NCBI GenBank assembly: GCA_023078555.1 | Contig: CM041202.1 | Location: 4,815,522 to 4,879,521, forward strand | Direction of reading: 5' to 3' | Origin: Ulva prolifera | Lineage: Eukaryota; Chlorophyta; Ulvophyceae; Ulvales; Ulvaceae | DNA: 64,000 nt | Shown here: positions 60,801 through 64,000 of the stretch, one piece after another | Position numbering within the stretch: the stretch's first letter is position 1 | Layout of the letters: each line of letters starts with the position of its first letter | The notes under the pieces: model-generated | Told to the model about the DNA's origin: nothing | Databases searched by the model: none | The model's input: the letters and a program-made list of their open reading frames with translations, nothing else | Position numbers and translations under genes: made by a program

Positions 60801-62313
60801 TGGGCGTCCAGCGCACAGCTGCCTTGATCACGGAATCATTCCATTGGCCGCGCATATCTGCTGATATCAAATCATTTGTGTCACAATGTCACTCTTGCCA
60901 GATCATGAAATCCCCGGGCTGCTCCGACAGCACCCTCTTGCCACTTCCCGTACCCACAGCATGTTGGCGGGTGATCAGCTTGGACATGATTACACAGCTG
61001 CCTCGCACATCAGATGGGTTTGACTGCATTGTAGTGTTCGTGGATCAATTTTCTAAAATGGTTAGGCTCATACCCACAGTCAGCACATTGAATGGCCCAG
61101 GTTTTGCCAAGCTGTTTTTCATGCACATCTACCCGCACTATGGCCTCCCGTTGGGTATCTGTAGCGATCGTGGTGTCTAATGGAACAATCAGTTCTTCAG
61201 GCACATCTGTGATCACATGGGCATACACCTGCGTCTCACGTATTCATATCACCCACGAGCAAATGGGCAGGTGGAGCGTCTCAACCGCGTGATTGAGGAA
61301 GCTCTACGCCATTTTGTGAGTCCGGCACATGACGACTGGGACACCTTTCTGCCCCACGTCGAGTTCAGCATCAATGATGCTAGAAACGAGAGCACTGGCT
61401 GCACTCCTTTTCAGTTGAACAGAATCACGCCACCGCTATCACCTACAGCCCTGGCCTTTAACATCCCTGAAGCCGTCGCCTGCACACGTCCTTGCTGCAC
61501 CGTATGTACTATCATTTGGCCAAACAGGCCTTGTCCGCGGCAAAGCAACGTATGTGGACCAAATCTTCCCAGCCTCTTGCTTCCAGTCAATTTGCAGTGG
61601 GCAAACCGGTGCTCCTTTCATTGTCCAAAGTCGCCTTGCATCACCCCTCACTGCGTCGGAAATTCACGGCGCGTTGGGTTGGACCATGCCGGATTCTGGA
61701 GCTGGTGGGTTCACGGGCTGCCAGAATTCAGCTACCGACCACGCTCTCAGCATTGAACATGCATGATGTATTTCATTTCTCCTGTCTGAAAGCATATATC
61801 GAGGCACATTATCACGAATGCACTACGGACCCACAGCCTCAGCCTAGTTCTGATTCAGACGAAGTGTTTGAGGTCGAGACAGTTCTGGACTATAGGCGCA
61901 CGCATCACCCTCAGTCGGAGGCGCCGTCCACATGCCCGTCTAGGAGTCCCCACTTCCTTGTCCGGTGGAAGGGATACTCCAGTCACCATGACCTGTGGCT
62001 TCCACCTGCTGAGCTTGTCAATTGCCTTGATAAGGTGGCAGCATATCTGTTTCAGAACTCCACAGCACAGCAACGTGAAGTCATCATTGATCAGTTCCCG
62101 CGTAAGGCGCGTATGCAGTTGACACATCTCTTGCAGCGTGCACGCCAGTCCACCTCACGCCAGCCTAGGGGGCAGCAACAGATGTCGGTGCCACCCAGGT
62201 TGACCACCAAGACGCGTCGCGAGTCAGCTAGGCTGCGCAAAGCCGCCCCCCCTATGCACAAAGCTGCCTCTGCTGTGTGCAGATTGTGCAGCTCTTGTGG
62301 GGAGTACTGGTGA
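57877..62313 (+). pseudogene. pol: Pol of element H: protease to chromodomain, with disabling mutations
   Basis: It continues from 44529. The protease has D-T-A-S-N (near 57928), RT has Y-L-D-D near 59104, and RNase H begins Y-T-D-A-S-D (near 59552). A Pro/Ser-rich linker covers about 59990-60530. The integrase has its HHCC site near 60775-60900. TAA 61178-61180 replaces the conserved Gln of D-R-G-V-Q-W. At least one frameshift lies near 61470-61490, where the sequence changes frame to L-L-H-R-M-Y-Y-H-L. A chromodomain with F-L-V-R-W-K-G-Y lies near 61950. The tail LCSSC near 62285 matches the CxxC tails of B and C. Confidence 0.9.
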
Positions 62314-62604
62314 CGGTACCGCTCAGCCATTGTCGTGCTAGGAGACGTCTGAACACGGTGATAGCACTTAGAGCATTATTTCATTGGTCGCAGGAGTCGG
62401 ATTTGATGTGGGAAGGCCGCGCCGCCGGCACCCACCCGCTCCGCTGGGCGAGTTCCCAGTTGCCAGCATGTTGTGCGCACTGCAGTTGCCGCATGCAATC
62501 TCAGCCTCTTCCCCGCGCTTTTGTCACAGCGCGGCTTCCACATGCCACATCCACTACGGCTTGAATTTGCTGTTGATCCCACCGGTCGCTTTGCGGTGGC
62601 GTGA

Positions 62605-62982
62605 TCATTGGAGTTTGCGCGTGCTCTGCGCGCGTTGTGTGTCACAGCCACATATTACGCACCTCTGACGTCATCCGATCGTGCAGTTGAGTCACTTCCG
62701 TCCTTCGGGCCAGCTCAGGCCTCGGCGGACAGGCGCCCACGTCGCCTCCTCAACAATGTCAAGCGGCTTCTCCGGGACTTTGGTCAAATGCCACTCCCGG
62801 GAGTCACAACGGACGAACTCCAAGAGCAGCTTCGTCTCCTCGCTGCGGCCGATCATGCCGAGGTCGAGGCGTCACGTGAGCGGTCACTTGCCATCAGCAA
62901 GTTCATCAATTGGGCGGCCGCCAGCCGCGGCCGCGTCGTAGGAACGTATCTCGAGGATATTGTGTTCGAATTCTACGAATAA
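62605..62982 (+). pseudogene. Third ORF of element H
   Basis: It is homologous to the third ORFs of B and C. A-V-E-S-L-P is followed by R-R-L-L-N-N-V-K-R-L-L-R-D, then M-P-L-P-G-V, S-K-F-I-N-W-A and G-T-Y-L-E-D-I. No ATG lies upstream in frame before the TGA at 62602-62604, so either a spliced 5' exon supplies the start (an acceptor-like GTGTGTCACAG ends at about 62647) or the start has been lost. I label it pseudogene because the rest of H is dead, although this ORF itself is intact. Confidence 0.6.
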
Positions 62983-63224
62983 GTCATTCTTTTTCTTTCA
63001 GTCAGTGCTCTCTCCATCCACCTTGTAACCTGGTTGCAGAGCAGTCGCGTCCTGGCTCATGTTGCAAGGGCCCAGCGTCGCCCCACTTCGGTGGCCACTC
63101 GGTGATCAGACTATGTCATGCACGTCAGTCTGCGCTATGCATGTTTGTTACCCTGCTTTGCATCATGACCCCACCTGCCTTTGCACGGTTGTCACTCATC
63201 TCTCCTGAGCTTCGTTCCTCTGTT

Positions 63225-63235
63225 AAGGGGGGAGG
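63225..63235 (+). promoter_or_regulatory. Polypurine tract of element H
   Basis: AAGGGGGGAGG is identical to that of element B and abuts the truncated 3' LTR. Confidence 0.85.
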
Positions 63236-63428
63236 TGTCGTGAGATAGCACCTCACGCTGGCGCAGGCCTGTGGTCACAATGCATGAAGCTTATGCATTG
63301 AGTCATAATGTACAGTCATACACATGTGCCTGTCATGGCACACTTGTATACACACTTGTATATACTAAGATCCTCGTGCTTCACGAGGATCACCAAGTCA
63401 GAATCCCACAAGATACATACACGTGGCG
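63236..63428 (+). repeat. Truncated 3' LTR of element H (193 of about 998 bp)
   Basis: It matches 29564-29756 with one substitution (C to T in the AATGCATGA..TCATGCATT palindrome). It then changes abruptly at ACGTGGCG to unrelated sequence that leads into EGF-coding exons. No target duplication can be read on this side. Confidence 0.9.
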
Positions 63429-64000
63429 AAGAACACTGTGAAAGCTGCGTGCAGATTTCGTGGACGGGTGCCCTCCGGATGACCTGATGTGCGGGGACCC
63501 CGGCCTGCTGACGTGTGCTACACCGGAGCTCAACGACTGCAACGCACGTGGCGACTGCCGCCAGGGCCGCTGCTTCTGCCACCTCGGCTGGGGCGGTGAT
63601 GATTGCACTGTTCGCGCATGCACCTCTGGCTGCCCCGGAGCATCTGTACGCCTCAATTCTGCTTTCTGCAGAAGTTTTTCTCTGCTGTTTTTTGGTATGA
63701 CTGCAGGGCACCGCCACCAAGCTGGTTTTCAACATGGCGACAATCTGGTTTGTGCATGTTTAGCAGGAGATACAGGCATTCCAGATCTAATGTTGCTTCA
63801 TGTATCGGGTGCACCGGAGGGTCAGGCACATGTAGCAGTGTGACAGTGTCCTGCCCATGTGTTGGACTGCACCGTCTGGCTGCTTTCAGGGCAATTTGTT
63901 ACAGTCTTTGTATGTCCATGCATATGATGTTTCTGTGATACATGTGCAGGGCGCAAACGAACCCTGCCCGCCTTCCGGCTTCTGTGGGGTGCCAGAATGC
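63429..64000 (+). CDS. EGF-like domain gene, partial (host-like)
   Basis: An exon starting near 63448, after the acceptor-like GCTGCGTGCAG, encodes a Cys-rich segment. It includes C-x7-C-G-D-P, L-T-C-A-T-P-E-L-N-D-C, then R-G-D-C-x4-C-F-C-H-L-G-W-G-G-D-D-C, an EGF-like repeat with typical spacing. A possible donor GTACGC lies near 63648 and acceptors TGCAG near 63705 and 63949. The last exon starts G-A-N-E-P-C-P-P-S-G-F-C-G and runs off the window. Such modules occur in secreted and cell-wall proteins of green algae, including leishmanolysin-like (M8) proteases, but no protease domain is visible here. Exon limits are approximate. Confidence 0.55.

Larger units (their letters stand above)
29564..63428 (+). 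mobile_element. LTR retrotransposon H (Ty3/Gypsy, readthrough family), interrupted and degraded
   Basis: The 5' LTR (29564-30561) and a 3' LTR truncated to 193 bp (63236-63428) match with one difference over the shared part. The interior, after removing the CACTA-ended element (32138-43255) and copia-1 (44530-57871), is gag, UGA, pol, third ORF and polypurine tract in the same order as B and C. Both removals restore reading frame exactly. Gag has frameshifts and pol has a nonsense codon and frameshifts, so it is dead. Confidence 0.92.

Noticed and set aside
1-64000. CRISPR arrays, bacterial operons or prophage
   Set aside because: No spacer-repeat array, no ribosome-binding sites and spliced eukaryotic genes throughout; the only tandem array is the minisatellite.

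Overview
The window is eukaryotic DNA made almost entirely of transposable elements nested inside one another. Multi-exon coding with GT..AG junctions, chromodomain Ty3/Gypsy elements, Ty1/Copia elements, a CACTA-ended DNA transposon and a Crypton-type tyrosine recombinase gene rule out a prokaryote. A green alga is the most plausible source, but that is an inference from element style and a cysteine-rich EGF-like host exon, not a demonstrated fact.

Layout. Bases 1-1859 are flank with a clustered 8-mer (GCCCAGCG). Gypsy element A (1860-27610; LTRs 285 bp, TSD ACCGG) is the oldest of the first stack. Its gag is split by gypsy B (2828-12717; LTRs 856 bp, TSD CCCTC). Its pol is split by a solo LTR of a miniature element (15897-16185, TSD GCCGC) and by gypsy C (16350-26176; LTRs 794 bp, TSD TCGGC). 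Bases 27616-29563 are flank with another solo miniature LTR (28895-29182, TSD CCGAC). Gypsy H (29564-63428; 5' LTR about 998 bp, 3' LTR cut to 193 bp) forms the second stack. Its gag is split by an 11.1-kb CACTA-ended element (32138-43255; 15-bp TIR, TSD ATA) that carries a multi-exon tyrosine recombinase gene and a 56-bp minisatellite. Its pol is split by copia-1 (44530-57871, TSD TTAGT). Copia-1 is in turn split by a complete TRIM-like miniature element (45986-46867, TSD CCAAG) and by the intact copia-2 (49991-56914, TSD CCGGC). After the truncated LTR, 63429-64000 holds exons of a host-like EGF gene.

How the genes work together. Gypsy B, C and H are one lineage with a long Gag, an in-frame UGA between gag and pol, a Pol with protease, RT, RNase H, integrase and chromodomain, and a third small ORF between pol and the 3' LTR. 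The 16 codons after the UGA are conserved as protein in all three and can form a stem-loop, which points to programmed stop-codon readthrough. Element A instead carries an A-AAT-TTT slippery site for -1 frameshifting. B, C and copia-2 look recently active (near-identical LTRs, open frames); A, H and copia-1 are broken. The most novel signals are the readthrough module, the conserved third ORF, the CACTA-ended element whose only recognisable gene is a tyrosine recombinase, and the miniature LTR element with a tRNA-like segment in its LTR.
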